DNA of 64,000 nucleotides from the NCBI GenBank assembly GCA_027257055.1, contig JAPVLO010000161.1:4976501-5040500 (forward strand). The letters run 5' to 3'. The notes beneath the pieces were generated by a model. It worked only from the letters and a program-made list of their open reading frames with translations, was not told the DNA's origin and ran no database searches. The stretch comes from Cephalopachus bancanus (taxonomy: Eukaryota > Chordata > Mammalia > Primates > Tarsiidae). Position numbers and translations under genes: made by a program. Positions 62,735 through 64,000 of the stretch are shown in pieces. How positions within the stretch are numbered: the stretch's first letter is position 1; the number at the start of each line of letters is the position of its first letter.

Positions 62735-63080
62735 AGTGGTGGAGGAAGATGTTTATATGAATCAACCAATTCTCTACCTAAAAAACTTGAGAAAAATAAG
62801 GAAACATGAAAACTTGTAATTTTTTTCAATCACTAAGTCAACAGAAAAAAGGCAAATATACATATTAGTTTGACCATCAATCATTTTAGGTTTTTTATGC
62901 TGATCTCACTAATCCAGTGATAGCAATATATATATACTAATATACAGTATGTAAACCTATACTTTATCAAATTATAGACTACTGCCACAGTCAACATAGT
63001 TCATCAACTAGCACTTTGCATGTCACAGTATTAACTACAATGATTAAATCTAAAACTACTTTTCCATGTAAAAAAGGCAA

Positions 63081-63380
63081 AAAATTTTTTTTTTTTTGAG
63101 TTGGAGTCTCACTCTGTCACCCAGACTGGAGTGTAGTGGCACACTCCCGGCCACCACAGCCTCGACCTGCCAGACTCCGGTGATCCTTCCACCTCAGTCT
63201 TTCAAGTAGCTGGAACTACAGGCACGTGCTACCACGCCCGGTTAATGTTTTTTATTTTATTGTAGAGATGAGGTCTCACCAAGTTGCCCAGGAGGGTCTC
63301 AAACCTGTGGGCTCAGGCAATCCACTCACCTCAGCTTCCCAAAGTGCTGGGATTACAGGCTGAGTCACCGAGCCTGGCTG
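63081..63380 (-). mobile_element. Alu dimer, minus strand, young type
   Basis: Starts with a T-run and gagttggagtctcactctgt and ends gagtcaccgagcctggctg. Duplication aaaaggcaa at 63072-63080 and 63381-63389. Confidence 0.96.
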
Positions 63381-63639
63381 AAAAGGCAATTTATAATTTA
63401 AGAGATTATTCACATCAAATAAAATCTTCCTCTAGTACTAATAATTTCTTGGCAATAGATCATTACAGAATTACATAATTGTAATATTTTTATAAACTTA
63501 TGCTAACCCATGAAAATCTTTATACATCACTCTATATAGCACAAATGTGTTGTACTGTTCTGGTTCAAAGAATAAATAAGAGAGAGAAAAATGGTAACTT
63601 AGGTGGCAGGACTAACTTCTATCTTCTGTAAACAGAGTA

Positions 63640-63960
63640 ATGGTTAACAAACTGAAGCACTCTGGAGCTAAATAGGGTTTTAAATACCAGTGTGATTTTG
63701 GTGGCTGGTATTCAGGTTCCCAGAAATGACTGCCTTCACCCTGGGCTATGTAGAATAAACAAATGATAAAAGATAATAAAAGAATACCATAAAGCCAACA
63801 ACTCTTTGACCTTCAATTTCCTCATCTGTAAAATAAGGGTAATAACAATATCCACCTCCTATGAAAGGTGTGGAGATAAAATAAAATGATACATATGAAG
63901 GATGGGCAGTACTAAAGTTGAATAATACGTTGTACCATAGATGTTAGCCATTAGAGCTAT
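63640..63960 (-). repeat. MIR element, minus strand
   Basis: 'ctctttgaccttcaatttcctcatctgtaaaataagggtaataacaatatccacctcctatgaaagg' is the MIR core in antisense. The preceding part, to about 63640, is weaker. Confidence 0.8.
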
Positions 63961-64000
63961 TATTATTAAATACAAGAACTTACAGTAATAGGGCTCTCTG

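Overview
The window looks like primate nuclear genome, almost all of it intron of one gene. On the minus strand I find two well-formed exons of TYW1, the radical-SAM enzyme that builds the tricyclic core of wybutosine at position 37 of tRNA-Phe. The exons lie at 13945-13835 (37 codons) and 1844-1677 (56 codons). Both have AG acceptors and GT donors, both begin and end in phase 0, and joined they read straight through from ...DFIEVK into GVTYCGESS. No other exon, RNA gene, CRISPR array or complete gene could be supported. Upstream exons should lie beyond position 64000 and the last exons below position 1.

The organism is inferred from the repeats. The Alu copies are dimeric and 7SL-derived, but their left arm reads 'ggctcagcctgtaatccc', the linker is 'ctacaataaatcaaaaa', and the right arm ends 'gactccaactc'. 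This is not the human AluJ/S/Y pattern, nor the lemur or galago pattern as I know them. Together with a lineage-specific L1 3' end containing 'ggcagtagtgggaaactgcc', a tarsier is the best guess (inference, about 0.6).

Layout. 1-1676: intron with old L1/HAL1 and MIR pieces. 1677-1844: exon. 1845-13834: intron with an interstitial telomeric block (4288-4353), an L1 (6966-8950), an Alu (9536), an L2 (10950-11720), a solo LTR with perfect 5-bp duplications (12185-12914) and an Alu (13498). 13835-13945: exon. 13946-64000: one long intron. It holds a twin-primed L1 (15077-15944), an old minus-strand L1 carrying later insertions (17170-21640), a trimeric Alu (22124-22600), an L1 with an internal deletion (24131-28645), a second L1 with a templated duplication (28650-31085), L1M relics (31400-37960), a minus-strand L1 (34515-36085), an L1 5' region (46840-49080), a nested DNA-transposon stack (53381-54356), and further Alu, FRAM, MIR, L2 and microsatellite sequence.

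Of 21 Alu-type copies I count 17 on the plus strand and 4 on the minus strand. Most L1 sequence is also plus, that is, antisense to TYW1, as is common in introns. I see no undescribed gene system. The most unusual items are structural: the trimeric SINE, the 164-bp duplicated insert with a 9-bp target duplication, a polyadenylated hairpin-bearing retroposed fragment at about 17361-17471, the interstitial telomere block and the nested transposon stack.
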